Part shown: piece after piece, positions 33,816-46,053 of the stretch
Numbering within the stretch: the first letter of the stretch is position 1
Layout of the letters: each line of letters begins with the position of its first letter
Assembly: GCA_000711775.1 (NCBI GenBank)
Contig: ARYC01000252.1
Span: 62,001 to 126,000, forward strand
Reading direction: 5' to 3'
From: Oxytricha trifallax
Taxonomy: Eukaryota; Ciliophora; Spirotrichea; Sporadotrichida; Oxytrichidae
Length of the DNA stretch: 64,000 nucleotides
Translations under genes and position numbers: made by a program
The notes under the pieces: generated by a model
The model's database searches: none
Told to the model about the DNA's origin: nothing
The model's input: only the letters and a program-made list of their open reading frames with translations

Positions 33816-34805
33816 TCAACTCTCATAGCTGAACTTTTTATTAAAATCGACTGAATCAATAGGTAGGTCATGCATCAGGTGGTATAGCAGCAGTTTCTTA
33901 TAATGACCTTTTAGTATACCCCAGTAGAATTCAATTCCATTAAACTATGGACTGTAAGGTACGTTGAACACTGGCGTTATTCTAAGTTGTTCATAACTCT
34001 TCCTTGTATCTTTTGTCTTATGAAGTGAAAGATTATCAACAAACAGTATAATCTCTTATTCAGGATTTTTCTCTCTCAGCTGCTCTAAGAACACAATATA
34101 CTGCTCTGTCTTAATAGAGCGAGGATGAATAACATAAGTTTCTAAACCAGCGTCTTCGCTAATACCTCCAAGAATTGCCATTGTTTATACCTTGACTTTC
34201 TAGTCATATACTTCTATATTACTATGCCTCTTATACCAAGACTTCTACATGAAAGTGTTGAAGGTAAACACAGCCTCGTCAGCATGAATAAACTTAATAT
34301 TATTCTATTAGGCTCTCTGCATTTAATTATAAATATAATTTAAGTTGTTGTTGTAAAATGGCAGAGTGAAATCAATTACTCTCTTGATACGATTTACACC
34401 TTTGTAAGAGATACCGTTTCGTTTATAAATGTTTGCAACAGATTATGCAGAGATCTTCAACTCAGGGAACTGGCGGTGAAACATAATTGCTCGTTAGTCA
34501 AGAGAGAAGTGAGCCCAATACTTCAAAGTTTTTTAATTAATAAGATAGTCAATATGCTTCTATACAAAATTAGACTTCCTCTTAGGCTAAGAATTCAGCT
34601 ATTGTTGCTTTAATTACACAGCTTTCAAGCAGTGAGAGCGAACAGTTGATGGACTTCGCTTTAAGAGCAGTGCAATAGACTTATAGTTCAGTACTGGTTT
34701 GACTTATTCACTATACATATCACATCCATAACGCAGTTTAAACACTAAATCTATATACTCTTCATCATAAATAGACCCCAAAAGCTTGCTATTTTAGTCT
34801 CGCAT
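33740..34805 (-). CDS. TBE-B transposase, best preserved of the three
   Basis: ATG 34805-34803 (MRDQNSKLLGSIYDEEYIDL), stop TGA 33742-33740. About 340 codons read without interruption. N-terminal helix-turn-helix-like region (LLKRSPSTVRSHC). Catalytic motifs: FIHADEAVFTF, LFVDNLSLHK and FNGIEFYWG (D, D34E spacing). One base change in an A-run near 33850 (VDF-NKK versus IKSS) shifts the frame for the last 35 or so codons. Apart from that it could encode an active enzyme. TBE transposases are implicated in developmental DNA elimination in Oxytricha (established knowledge of the family). Confidence 0.85.
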
Positions 34806-34807
34806 TT

Positions 34808-34886
34808 AATTAATAACCCCAACCCCTAACAAATTCCCTACAAATCAAAGCACTTATAAACCTCATTAAGGGGTTTTGGGGTTTTG
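34808..34886 (-). repeat. TBE-B right terminal inverted repeat
   Basis: Complement of 30829-30907; the telomere-like end GGGGTTTTGGGGTTTTG is intact. Confidence 0.93.
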
Positions 34887-35237
34887 AATGTTCTGTAAAA
34901 AAAATGTAAAATATTATTTTTTCCATTTTAATTACATTCGATTTAAATCTTTGACGTGTAAAGATTTTCATTATTTAATAAGAAATATAGTTTCTTAATA
35001 TTAAGGTTTATATATTATAATTACCTTTACTATATGAAAGTGCATCATTAGATTTTTAAAAAATTAGCAATTTAATGTTATTAAATTAGAAAACCACTGA
35101 TTAACATAATATTTTTTATTCTATAATATATACATTTCCTATTTATGTTTAATTAATTCCTATGTTAATTTTAACATTCAAAATGAATATCTGATATAAA
35201 GAATTAAATAAAAGAATGATTTAAAAATAATATTTTT

Positions 35238-37040
35238 TCATAATTACTTATTTTAGGCCTAGCCATACTTTGTAGTAACTTTAATCAGCCCTTCTTTGCA
35301 GTTTGTGTCCTTTATAAACTCTATGCACTATGCAAATTCACGCTTTGTCTGAGCAATTTTTTCTACTAAATCGTCATCAAGAAATATTAAATCTTTATCT
35401 TAAGGATGTCTGATTGGTGAATTGTTGGCATGTTCCATCAAAGTCTTTTAAAATTAATGTTCGTATGGTTCATCGATAAACTCAATAGAATATTTGTTGA
35501 GAGCCTTCTTTAAATCTTACTTTTTGAAAACTTGTAATTCCATAAGTATTTTAAGTTTATTAATGGAAGCATTTCTGATACTAGCTAGAATTATTGGAAT
35601 AAAGTTTAGTATCTTTCTTGGATCGATTTAATTGAGAAGGAAGTTTACCGTAAAAGTTTACTTAAATTAAATTGACTTTTATTATAATAAATAGAAATTA
35701 AAATGATTTATTTAAAGTTCCTTTAAATTTTTTGAGAGATGCAAAAACTGGAATGTAACCGTTCATATCACTATTATTTTTAATTTTCTTGATAAAAATA
35801 TATTTTCTATTGGTATCTTCAAATTCTTTTATATAGTTAGATTCAACATCTTCTACTATAGTTAATCTTTCTAAATTCTCATACATTGGAGGAAATGCTA
35901 AAAAAAATAAAATATGTATAATAATATTAATTATAAATGAAATGGATAAATTGCATTTCTTTCAAGCTTCAATCTTGTAATATGATTAAAATCCCAAAAA
36001 TTAATATTTCCCAAATTTATTATTTTATTTGTTCCCGATATCGATAGTTCGTTTACGAGTTTAGTCAAACTTCTTAACCCTTGGACATTCGTAAATTAAT
36101 TAATATTAAAAATATAAAATATTATTTAAAATTCTTTGAATTATTGATTAAGTAAGAATATAACTAAATAATAACTAGACTTGTCCTTTATATATTCAAA
36201 CCTTTTGCTAGAGACACAGCTTTTAAAATATATTACTCTATCATTAGACTATTATTATATTAAATTTTACGTTAAATTATTTAATTTTTATTGATTATGC
36301 GATATGATATGTTTAATATGAATTCAAATCGTATGCCAAATCTATTTGCCTTTAATTTTTCATATAAATTAGAAGTTAACACATCTAGTGATTGCTCTAA
36401 TCTTTATCTTATTCTCAAAACTCGAGTTGTTTCTCTATTTTTTTACTATTAATATCATCGTAGAATTTCATATCAGCAAAATAAAGTTGAATCTTAATGA
36501 CTTTTTAATTTTATTCGCCTAATTCTAGATTCTAAAATGATTGTTTAATATAAAATTATAATTAAATATAATAAACATATGAAATAAATAATTGTTAGAG
36601 ATCCTATTATTTTTCTTCTTCAGGTTACTAATTTTAAGAATAATCTCTAACTGTTTCTTCGTTTTTTAGATTATGAACATCAATAAGGATCTCTAAAATC
36701 TCCAAAACATATATGAGACTCTAATTTGAATTTACAACAATCAGTTAATTTAATAAAAAACACATATATTAAAAATATTTTTATATAAGTACAATCACAT
36801 TGACTTAATCTTGAATTTTAAGAAGCTAGTATAGCTACCAATCTTTTTTCAGTGTTTTGTTCGAGTTTAATCTAATCTTATTTTTTTGTTATGTATTCTT
36901 AAAATAATCATATTTTTCGAAGAAGAATTTGTTTTCAAAATTATTTAGCAATCTCATTTTAATGCTCTCTTTCAAACTCAAGTAGCTTAAAACAGCTATG
37001 TGAGGAAAAATAGTTAATTTAGAGTTCATTTAAATATTAA
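35238..37040 (-). CDS. beta-2 LRR-family gene (TBE-free copy)
   Basis: N-terminal block at about 37030-36965 (FSSHSCFKLLE). LRR-like blocks follow, with 36070-35945 and 35891-35698 separated by a pointer-bounded spacer. The latter ends FASLKKFKGTLNK. The C-terminal block, about 35640-35238, runs through LNFIPIILASIRNAS and VFKKEDLKQAL without interruption to TGA 35238-35240. It shows the ancestral state of the beta-1 site occupied by TBE-A (AAT at 35562-35564). LRR-like protein of unknown function. Confidence 0.6.
35892..35944 (-). other. IES with GAAATG pointers in beta-2
   Basis: GAAATG at 35892-35897 and 35939-35944; 47-bp removal joins the LRR frames exactly as in beta-1. Confidence 0.75.
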
Positions 37041-37750
37041 TTAGCTGATGAAATTTTACCTTAAATATTAAAGATTTATATTTATTTTTATTTTTGTAAT
37101 ACTAAAATATAATTATTGATAGTTAGATAATTATGTTATCTTATTATATTATCAATTATAAAATCTAATAATGAATACATTTTATTTCATAAAGGTTGAT
37201 AATTCTAAAATTATGATTTTAATTAAAACTAAAATTAGATGATAATTTTATATTTTAAATTAAAATTAAATAAATTAATTAACGGTTTAGTACTTAAAAT
37301 GAATTTTCTAGTATTGAATTTATTGATGTTCGGTTAATTGATTTTTAATTGAAAACTTTAAATTAAAGATAATTATATTTTTAATATATAAGATTTATAA
37401 TTTTCAAAAATATTTATTAAATTCATTAAAATTATGCGCTGATGAAATAAATATTTTTGGTATTTTGAGAATAGAAAAGAAATTAAATTTTGCATAAAAA
37501 ACAGATTCATTAACCAACTGAAATTTTGTAATTACAGAACAAAATAAGATGATTAAATTTTGAATGAAAATGTAGTAAAATATAAAAGTTTTATACAAAA
37601 TTGATTTATAGGAGAAACTCTTATGTTTACGATAAAGACATAAAGACTAATTAAATAATTTTAATGAATTTTACGATGAATTTTTTGATTTTAAAAATGT
37701 TTACGATAAATGAAATATAATTCTGTAGAAAATCTATTTTATATAATAAG

Positions 37751-40640
37751 TCAAATTGAATAAATTTAAACTTCAACCTTTTATATAAGAACTTTGATCT
37801 CATCTTTCTTTTATTAAGTGTTCTTAATAAAGACTATACTCTATTAAAACTCTTCACCAATAGCAACATCTTACTTTCCAAAATACTTTCTACAATTTAA
37901 ATAAGCTTAACTAATTGATTTATTTTTAAAGTCAAAATTTTTGTTCTCAATTTGTTTGTTAAAATCAATTTCGGTCAAATTGTCAATACATTCTACATTC
38001 TTGCAATAAATGAGAAGAAAATGCTCTATTTATTTTTTATTGAAGGCAATACCATGCAAAATTATCTAAAGATTTACTTTCGATGAATTTTATATGCTCT
38101 CTAATATTCTTGATATAAAGATTAATATATCTTCAGGAGTCAAATAATGCTCATATTTATATTTTATGCTGAAAGTTAAATATTTTAAATAACAACATTT
38201 TTATTCATTTATTAAATAAGGCAATTTCATTATTTTTATTTAATTGCATAGAATGCATTATTAAAAATTAAAGTTCCTTTAAATCTCTCAAGAGATGCAA
38301 AAACTAGATTTATATCATTATTGATCCATTCAAATCCAATTAAATTTTCCAAATTTTTAATCTAACAAGGATTGACTTAATCTTCTTCTATATAGAGCGT
38401 TTTTAGATTTTCATACTTTGGTGGAAATAATATTTTTTCCAATAAAAATAAATTTATTTAAAGAATTTTGAAATAGATATGAAGAACAATTGCATAGCCT
38501 CAATCTTTCGATATGTTTTAAATTTAAGATACTGTAATTTGCATAATAAATTATTGGGTTTGATTTTGATATTTCTATCTCATTTACTAAAGTTGCAATT
38601 GTTTTTAGCTATAAATATGTATACTCTTTATCAATATTATAAGAATTTTCAAATAATTATGAAGCATTTTTATAATATATAGAGATATTTAATCTATAAA
38701 TAGCAAGAATTGATCTTTAGGGGGGAAGTTTCCTGCACTTTTTTTAATTTGTTAATTAAATTAAAGTTTATAATAACTATCGATCATTAATTTATGAAAT
38801 TTAATTTTTTGATTAAAAATAAATAAACGGCATTTGATGCTATTTTATTATATTAAAAATTAAATGGGTTTAAAGCATGAGATGATCTCTATAAACCACT
38901 TTACAGACCTAAACTCTTTAGGCTATATATTTCAAGTAAGTTATTATTGAAACACTATTATATCATCTTTATTCCGTTTTTGTATTACTTTTTTTATCAC
39001 ACTGATTGAATATAAAAACATTCTTCCCTACAAATTTGAGTGTTTTAAATTTGCGAGCTCTAATTCCATGCAGTTTATTTATACAATTCATCAAACGTAA
39101 TGATTAAACTTAAAAATCTCATTAAATTCATACATTATATAGCTTCACAAAACGATAATCGTTTTTGGATAATAATAAATATATTTAAAATGAGAGTTAA
39201 ATAATTCACAAAGTTATTTGAGCATGTAAAAAGTATACTTTTCTCTTTTACATTTCCGCATTTTTATTACATTACATTTAATTTAATTTGCTTATATTAA
39301 ATTCTAGACAGTTTTTGTATGTTAAAAATTCTTTATTTCCTGATATTTTGTATTTTATGAATATCAACCAACTTCAGGACTAATTTGATTGTTATAATTA
39401 TACTTTAATTTATTATTCAATAGTCAATATTTATCTTCAGATTCCAAAAACTTTGAAATTTTACATCTGATATTTGTAGATTCTGTCTTTTAAATATTAT
39501 ATTGCTTTACTTTAATAATTACATATATTGCATCCAATTGTTAGTGTAATTCTGATTCAGTTTATCTTGTTCTTATCATACCTATAAAATGTTAGACTAT
39601 ATTTTCTTGAGTTACTTTAATGATGAACAATACGCTCTTAATATTTAATGGGTCATAAAAACATTAAATTTGTTTATTTATGTAAAATTTATTTAATTTA
39701 ACATAAAGGAAAAAATAGTGCAGGAAACTTCCTCGAGTGCAGGAAACTTCTCCCCCCCCCATCTTTATACCTTCATATCTTTGGCTAATTAAGCAGCTCT
39801 TACGACATACTTGTTCATGATCTATATATAATTTAAAATTTTGAAAATTTAATAAAGTATTTCCCTATTTATAAAATAACTCATATCTAACTTTCTGATG
39901 CCTATGTGAAATTAATTGTTATTTCAAAGTTAATGAGCTATCTGTTTGAATGATATTTCTCAAGAAAATTAGAAATTTTAAGATTAAGTGTTTCCTCTAA
40001 ACTCTAATCTTCTTCGATGTATAAATCTATAATACTATTTTCATTTATTTATTCTTAAATGAGCAAATCTTAAAATTTAAGATGAATTCTAATTTTATGA
40101 AGTTCTTAGTTGCATATCTTTTGATGCACACAAGATTATGCAAAAATAATATTTTAAATAAAAAATCATTAAATTAATACTCTCTAATAAGTTTTTATTA
40201 AAATAAAAGGTGCATCGTTTTCCTATTTTTCAAAGATTTTTTTAGATATTTAGTTATTATTTAGCAATTAACCTTCAATTTTTGGATTATGGACATCTAA
40301 GAGTATCTCTAAGACTTCTAAAAGGAAAATAAAGTTTTGATTAGTTTTAATCCCAATCTATTATTATACATAATTTTATTTGAAAATATTATTTATAAAA
40401 CAATCACAATAACTTATTCCAAATTTTTGATGAGTTAAAAGCTTTTAAAATCCGAGATATTTGTTTTACTAGGATCTATTGATAATTTTAGAATTTATTT
40501 TCTGTGCTAAAAGTACCCATATTTTTTAATAAAAAACTAGTTCTCAAATTGATTGAGGAGTCTTTAATTAAGAGTTTCTGTTATACTTAAATAGCTTAAA
40601 ACAGTAATGTGTGGCAAAATTGTTAATTTACTGTTCATTT
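37751..40640 (-). CDS. alpha-2 LRR-family gene, IES- and MITE-interrupted
   Basis: Paralogue of alpha-1 with the same block order: N-terminal NFATHYCFKLF block at about 40640-40590, LRR-like block 38650-38476 (ATLVNEIEISKSNPIIYY, IERLRLCNCSSYLF), 38423-38273 (PPKYENLKTLYIEE ending FASLERFKGTL), and a C-terminal block of about 38160-37751 with TGA 37751-37753. It contains the orthologous G-run element at 38720-39760. Function unknown. Confidence 0.6.
38424..38475 (-). other. IES with GAAATA pointers in alpha-2
   Basis: GAAATA at 38424-38429 and 38470-38475. Precise 46-bp removal yields SSYLF-PPKYENL in frame. Confidence 0.75.
38720..39760. mobile_element. G-run element in alpha-2 (about 1.04 kb)
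   Basis: Orthologous to 15976-17028. The right end retains the doubled GTGCAGGAAACTTCC motif around CTCGAG. ATCTTTA at 38713-38719 and 39761-39767. Confidence 0.85.
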
Positions 40641-41460
40641 ATATTATATCAAGTATATTAAAACATATAATTAAAATTTAATTTAACTAATGATTTTAAC
40701 TATAATATTCAAACAAAACATGTTTTACAACTTATAGCACACAATTTTTTATTTTATCAGAAATTGTTGAAAATAAATTTGAATTTGTTTTTGCTATAGA
40801 AAAATATTTAATCATTAATTTTATTTTTTCAATTTTATAATAATAAAATTTTTTATATTTATTTAAAATCTATTGCTATTTTTAAACATCCAAGATATAT
40901 CAACTAATTATTAATTTTTCATTTTGTACAATATGATTTAATATAAATTTTCTACTTTATTTTTTTGATATTTATAAAAGAAGCTCATTTTTTCATTGAT
41001 TAAATAAAAAATAGGAAATTATATAAACTATTTAAATTATCCTATTATATTAATTAAATAGTTCTATTTATATATGAAAAACTTGAAATAATGAAATGGA
41101 AATTGCTTTTTTATTCTGATTGCCTAACTGTACTTCATATTAATTATTCTTGATTTATTATTTACTTGTTACATTTTAACAAACAGTTAATTCTTGAGAT
41201 TTATTATGAAATATTTGAGAAAATGAGTTTAAATTGAGTAATATATAATAAGTACAGTATCTCTTTATTTTATTGATACAAAGAGTAGAGATTAAGTAAA
41301 AATGTTAATATTCACAAATTTTGACTTCAAAAAATTAGAATTAATAAATAAAATATGAAAATAAATCAAAATATTGTATATTATTAATTTCAAAAGGAAA
41401 AATATGTAAGAAACTTAATTAAAAACTTATGGAGATAATTGTGATATGTGAATCATTAAT

Positions 41461-41578
41461 CAAAACCCCAAAACCCTTTCAGTAGTTTGATTGAGTTTTT
41501 GGTTGATAAAAGTAGACTATTAGTGCATATTTTATTAGGGTTTTAATAGAGTTTATGTAGGGGTTTAATGTTTAAATA
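41461..41578 (+). repeat. TBE-C left terminal inverted repeat
   Basis: About 118 bp mirrored at 46054-46171. It contains further C3-4/T-rich telomere-like variants internally (AGGGTTTTAATAG, GTAGGGGTTTAATG). Confidence 0.93.
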
Positions 41579-41596
41579 TTAGTAATTTAAGTGAGT

Positions 41597-42690
41597 ATAT
41601 GCGGGTTTGGGGTCTGTTTATGACAGTGAGTATATAGATTTATTGTTTATGTTGCGTTTTGGATATGATGAATATAATGATCAACTCAAGCCTATTCTTA
41701 ATTACACTTCTATAGCAAGGCTACTCCATAAGTCTCCTGCTACTGTTAGGCCTCACTGTCTATTAGCATTGAGTTTAAAGAGATAGCAGTTTAATTCTAA
41801 GCCTAAAAGACCTCTAAAATTTTAGCAGCATCATATTGATTATCTCATTAATGATAAGACTCTTAAATACTGGGCTCACTTCTCTCTAGCCTAGAGAGCT
41901 GTGATGTTTCATCGCCAATTTCCTGAGCTTCACATATCTGCTTAATCCATAGCTAACATATATAAAAAAACGGAATATCTTAAAAGACAGTCAATCGCAT
42001 TAAGAGAGTGATTGACTTTAATGTTCCATTTTATAAGACTAATTTAAATTATATATCGATTAAATGCAGAGGTCTTAAGAGCATAATATAAAGTTCATAC
42101 ACGCTGATGAAGCAGTATTCACATTCAATACCTTTATATCAAGGTCTTAGTATAAAAGATACAGCAACATAGAAGTATATGATTAAAAAGTTAAGGTTTA
42201 AACTCATGCAATTCTTGATGGAATAAGCGAAGATAGTGGCCTCGAGACTTATGTTATTCACCCTCGTTCTATAAAGACTGAATAAAATATTAAGTTCTTG
42301 CAATAACTCAGAGATGAGTACGCTGACTAGGAGATTATTCTGTTCGTTGATAACTTGTCAGTTCATAAAACTAAAGACTCAAGGAAAGAATATGAAAGGC
42401 TAAATATAACACCTGTATTTATTGATCCTTACAGCCCTTAGTTCAATGGAATTGAATTATATTGGGGGTTATTGAAAGGCCACTACAAATACAAGAAACT
42501 TCTACTATATCACTTGATGCACGACTTGAAGATAGACACAGTCGATTTTATTAAGAGTGCTGCTAAAAGAGTCAGTGATGAGAAAGCTAAAGTGTGCGCA
42601 AGAGAAGGGAGATTTTGTGTTTATAAATAAGTATTAGATTTAAACGAATCAATAAGTTCACATATTAAATTTGCCCGTAAAGGGATTTGA
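41597..42690 (+). pseudogene. TBE-C transposase, multiply frameshifted
   Basis: Reading from ATG about 41597, blocks match the TBE-B transposase: SVYDSEYIDLLFMLRFGY, IARLLHKSPATVRPHC, HHIDYLINDKTLKYWAHF. After NIYKK near 41970 the frame shifts. Catalytic regions are still recognisable: ADEAVFTF near 42103, LFVDNLSVHK near 42345 and FNGIELYWG near 42445. At least three frame changes are needed. The stop codon at the TBE-A position has become TCA, so the frame runs on to TGA 42688-42690, overlapping the 22-kDa gene end. Inactive copy. Confidence 0.75.
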
Positions 42691-43446
42691 CTTCTCTTTC
42701 TTTTCTTCCTCTTAAGGCTTGCTTGGGCCCATGTTTCTTCTCTTAGTGACAGCTCCTGCATCTATGTTCATCTCGTCTGGCTTTTAAAAATCTTTGTAGA
42801 GTCTCTTGCTCAATTCATGCTTTACCTGTGATTTTGTCTCTCTGTTCAATTTGCTGCGCTCTTTCATCAAGTAAAAAGCAGTGTCAGATTTTTCTATAAA
42901 GTTAGAATACTAAGCTTACTAGAGATGAATGGATGCTTCTATAGTTCCTAGAGCCAAAAGTCGCTGATTTTTATTCCCTGCTTCTCTTTTTCTTCAGGAG
43001 AGATGCTATAGCGTTTCTTATGAGCTTCTTAAATAAATTCATTTAAGTACTCAGGTTTCAGAGTTCCAAGAACAAAAGAAGAAGTTTTTCTCTGCCAACT
43101 TATTAGAGAGTTGCAGCTTTGATGGAAGGTAGAGAGCAACATCTGGATCACTCATAGCATCATCATAGAGGTTTGTTACTGAGATTTCAGGGTAGTTCGG
43201 TATCTCGATCATTCTGATTTCATTAGACTTAAAAGCTTTTTTCTCTTCACTTAGCAATGCTTTTAAGAATGATATTTTTGTTCCCTCCTGTGTTGGTAAG
43301 AACAATCCAACTATGGTTAATAAATTAGTTATAAGTGAAAACTTACCTTGCTATACCAAGTATCTGTGAAGATCTTCTTTACTTCTGAATTTTCCTATTA
43401 AATCTTGAGATTAAATTCTCTTCATTGCATCATTCATAGATTCCAT
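42658..43446 (-). CDS. TBE-C 22-kDa protein gene with 36-nt intron
   Basis: ATG 43446-43444 (MESMNDAMKR), stop TGA 42660-42658 after NPFTGKFNM. Intron GTAAGT...AACCATAG of 36 nt at the conserved position before VGLFLPT. Blocks: FLPTQEGTKISFLKALL, IPNYPEISVTNLYDDAM, YLPSKLQLSNKLAEK. A frame change occurs near 43070-43080, after NFFF. Same accessory protein as in TBE-A/B. Confidence 0.78.
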
Positions 43447-43629
43447 CTTGCTTCAAGTTTTTATAAATGTTTATGAAATTTAAAATTATGGATATCCATT
43501 CTAAACTTACGAAAATTTTACTACTAAATAGAGAGATCCACTTGGAGGTCAACCTGAATCAGATAAATAGATAAAGATGGAGGAACTTTCTCCAAGTTTC
43601 AAAGTTTGACTTCCATTTTTATCAAACTT

Positions 43630-43830
43630 TCTCCATTAAATTGCTCCTAATAATAATTAATTTAATTAAGTGGTGCTCCTAATTTATATAAAACTTAATT
43701 AGGAGGTTAAATTAAAGTTCAAAATCGTATTAGGTGGTGCATTAAAAAAATTAAATTTTAAAACTTCCCCTCCTAAATTTACGAGAATATATTTAGGAGC
43801 ACCACCTAACTTCCCAAAACACATTTAGGT
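43630..43830. repeat. GGAGCACCACCTAA-type repeats in TBE-C divergent intergenic region
   Basis: Variants of TGGTGCTCCTAAT, TTAGGAGCACCACCTAA, TTAGGTGGTGCA and TTAATTAGGAGG recur in both orientations between the 22-kDa and zinc-finger/kinase genes. Different sequence but same location as the arrays in TBE-A and TBE-B. Confidence 0.6.
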
Positions 43831-44011
43831 GCATTTTAATGTATAAAATGGATGAAATAATATATAAATTATCTCAAAACTTTAGAAGTATTAAACTAAT
43901 GTCTTTCACTCTGTTCCTATTAAACCTCTCTATATCTTTGAGATTATGATCTTACTTGTGTATAAAGGTAGAATTTAAACAGCTTATATAATTATTAATA
44001 GTATTTATAAA

Positions 44012-46010
44012 ATGAGCGGCAACTTACTAAGAAAAGCGCCATTGCTTGGCATTAGCCAGCAAAAACTTTCTTTCATGAATCAAAAGAAAATTTAGACTTG
44101 CGATGCATATACCTAGTACGAGCCTGAAATTCTCTAACCTTAGGTCTCAGACTTTGAATAACAATTCAGTTGTTAAATAGAAATGCAGAGCTAAGAAATT
44201 CAATGCGAAGTTCCAATAAAAATGGTTGAAGAGGAGGAAGAGAAAAAAGAAATTAAAGCATTACATTTATGTGAAGAGTGTGAGAAGAACTTCACTTATA
44301 AATCTGCTCTTAAGCGTCATATCTTAGAGTAGCATTCTAACAAGCCTAAACTCTATCTTAAGCATGATAAGATAGATGGAAAATATTTTTGCCCTTATTG
44401 CAATAAGCAATATAATCATTCAAGAGATTTAAAAGTTCACCTTTTAAACCATCATGGCAAGAAGTTTGAAGTCATAGATCCTGAGACTGGTGAGGTCTTC
44501 CTTCAAAAAAGAAAGCCAAGAGACCCTTTAGAATCTTTGGAACAAAGAGTTAAGAAAGAAAATAAGCTTATTAAAGCAGTGAGAAACCTTCCAGCTTCTG
44601 AGATAGTGAAAATCACCTCGAAGATAAAAGCACTAAAGCTTTCAATTTTAAATGTAATTGACCTTAAAGAATTGATAAGATTTGTTACAATTTCCAGAAA
44701 TAAATAAATAATCTACAATTTATACACACTATTTTATTACTAATTTTATTTAAATATATTAAAATGGCACGTATCTCGAAATCGATGAAATTTTGAGATA
44801 TGTGCCAAATAAATCGAATTAAATAATTTAGTTACTATCATCTTTTTTTAAATGAAATTATGTTTTAAATAATTTAAAGTTCATATTTATAAAATTATTC
44901 AAATGCATAATTAAAACTTTTATCCCATAGATAATGTTAATGTTAATTATTTTTAAATCTTTATGTTTAAATTATATTTTATTTTATTATAATAATTAAG
45001 TTAATACTGATCACTTTCTGAACTTTAAATTATTAAAAACTTAATTTCTTTTTTATAGAGATTAATCTAACTTCATTTATTAATTCGATTTATTTGGCAC
45101 GTATCTCAAAATTTCATCGATTTCGAGATACGTGCCATTTTAATATATTTAAATAAAATAGTGTGTATAAATTGTAGATTATTTATTTATTTCTGGAAAT
45201 TGTAACAAATCTTATCAAATGCAAGGAAAGTTATCTTATACTTGAGGACAAGTTTGAGAAAAAAGTCATTACTGATAAGTAGTTCGCATACAAGATTTAC
45301 CCATTCAACTACTTTAAATGCGATGACAAGTATCATATGGAATTTGTCAATGAGTACTAAGCTCTTTCTAAAGCAAGGGATAGACAGTGCAGATTTATAA
45401 TTAAGCTCGATGCAATACTGCTTGCTCAAGATCATGTTGCTTTTCGCCTCCCTCTATATTAAATGACATTAAGAGACTACATTTAAGATTAAAGAGTTCC
45501 AAAGTAGCTACCTCTTATTCTTACAAATGTTTGCAAAGGCATAGAAGAGCTGCACACTTTAGGGTATGTTCATAGAGACTTGAAGCCCGAGAATATTATG
45601 CTTGACTTTTAACCTCTCACAATAGTAAAAATTGATTTCAATAGATCATAAAGAGTTGAAGCTTCAGGACTTGGCAACGTTTATGGTACTCCTGGATACT
45701 TTCCAGAAAGGGAGGACTGGAGAGATGGTGATATTAAGTGGGATGTATGGGCTCTAGCAGCAATTATTGCTGAATGCGATATGCAAAGAAATGATTACTA
45801 TAGCTGTAAGAGAGAGAAAGATTTCAAAGCAGAGAATACAGCAATATCTAGACTAGAATAAGATAAAAGGTAAAATGAAAAAATATGGTTGAGCAGATTA
45901 TCTTAAGACCAAACCACAGAGCAGAGCAAACAATAGACTAAATGATCAACTGGATAGGAGATATCAAATTTAGAAAATTAGCACATGATGCCAAGGTATA
46001 GTTTGAGTGA
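44012..46010 (+). CDS. TBE-C zinc-finger/kinase gene, split by a palindromic element
   Basis: ATG 44012 (MSGNLLRKAPLLG), stop TGA 46008-46010. Two intact C2H2 fingers: LCEECEKNFTY...KRHILEQH at about residues 86-108 and FCPYCNKQYNH...KVHLLNHH at about residues 126-148. The frame is broken by the 545-bp element at 44673-45217; excising it with one AAT copy restores NVIDLKECKESYLILEDKF, which aligns with NAVDISSCIENYL of TBE-A. The kinase domain has FAYKIYPF (putative ATP Lys), YVHRDLKPENIM, KIDFNRSQ, GTPGYFPERED and WDVWALAAII. A frame change near 45870-45880 precedes the conserved tail (MINWIGDIKFRKL). Zinc fingers are intact, unlike TBE-B. Confidence 0.82.
44673..45217. mobile_element. Nested palindromic element (545 bp) with AAT duplication
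   Basis: Arms of about 150 bp are near-identical inverted copies starting TGATAAGATTTG and containing GGCACGTATCTCG and ATCGATG. AAT lies at 44670-44672 and 45218-45220. The 3-bp AAT duplication is the same kind TBEs make, suggesting mobilisation by a TBE transposase or an IES-like state. No ORF in the interior. Confidence 0.85.
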
Positions 46011-46053
46011 ATAGTAAAAATAAAACCCCTCTAATACACACTACTATACATTA

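Larger units (their letters stand above)
30829..34886 (-). mobile_element. TBE-B: TBE-family transposon, inverted orientation
   Basis: CAAAACCCCAAAACCCC at 30829 and the exact complement ending at 34886, within inverted repeats of about 78 bp. AAT duplications at 30826-30828 and 34887-34889. Gene order is inverted relative to TBE-A and TBE-C: zinc-finger/kinase (-), 22-kDa (+), transposase (-). The terminal repeats resemble TBE-A's for about 50 bp and then diverge. Confidence 0.95.

Noticed and set aside
37404-37598. Minus-strand 64-aa ORF
   Set aside because: In spacer between beta-2 and alpha-2; the paralogous spacer in unit 2 does not keep it.
38479-38682. Plus-strand 67-aa ORF
   Set aside because: Antisense of the alpha-2 LRR block.
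45187-45435. Minus-strand 82-aa ORF in TBE-C
   Set aside because: Antisense of the kinase coding frame and nested palindrome.
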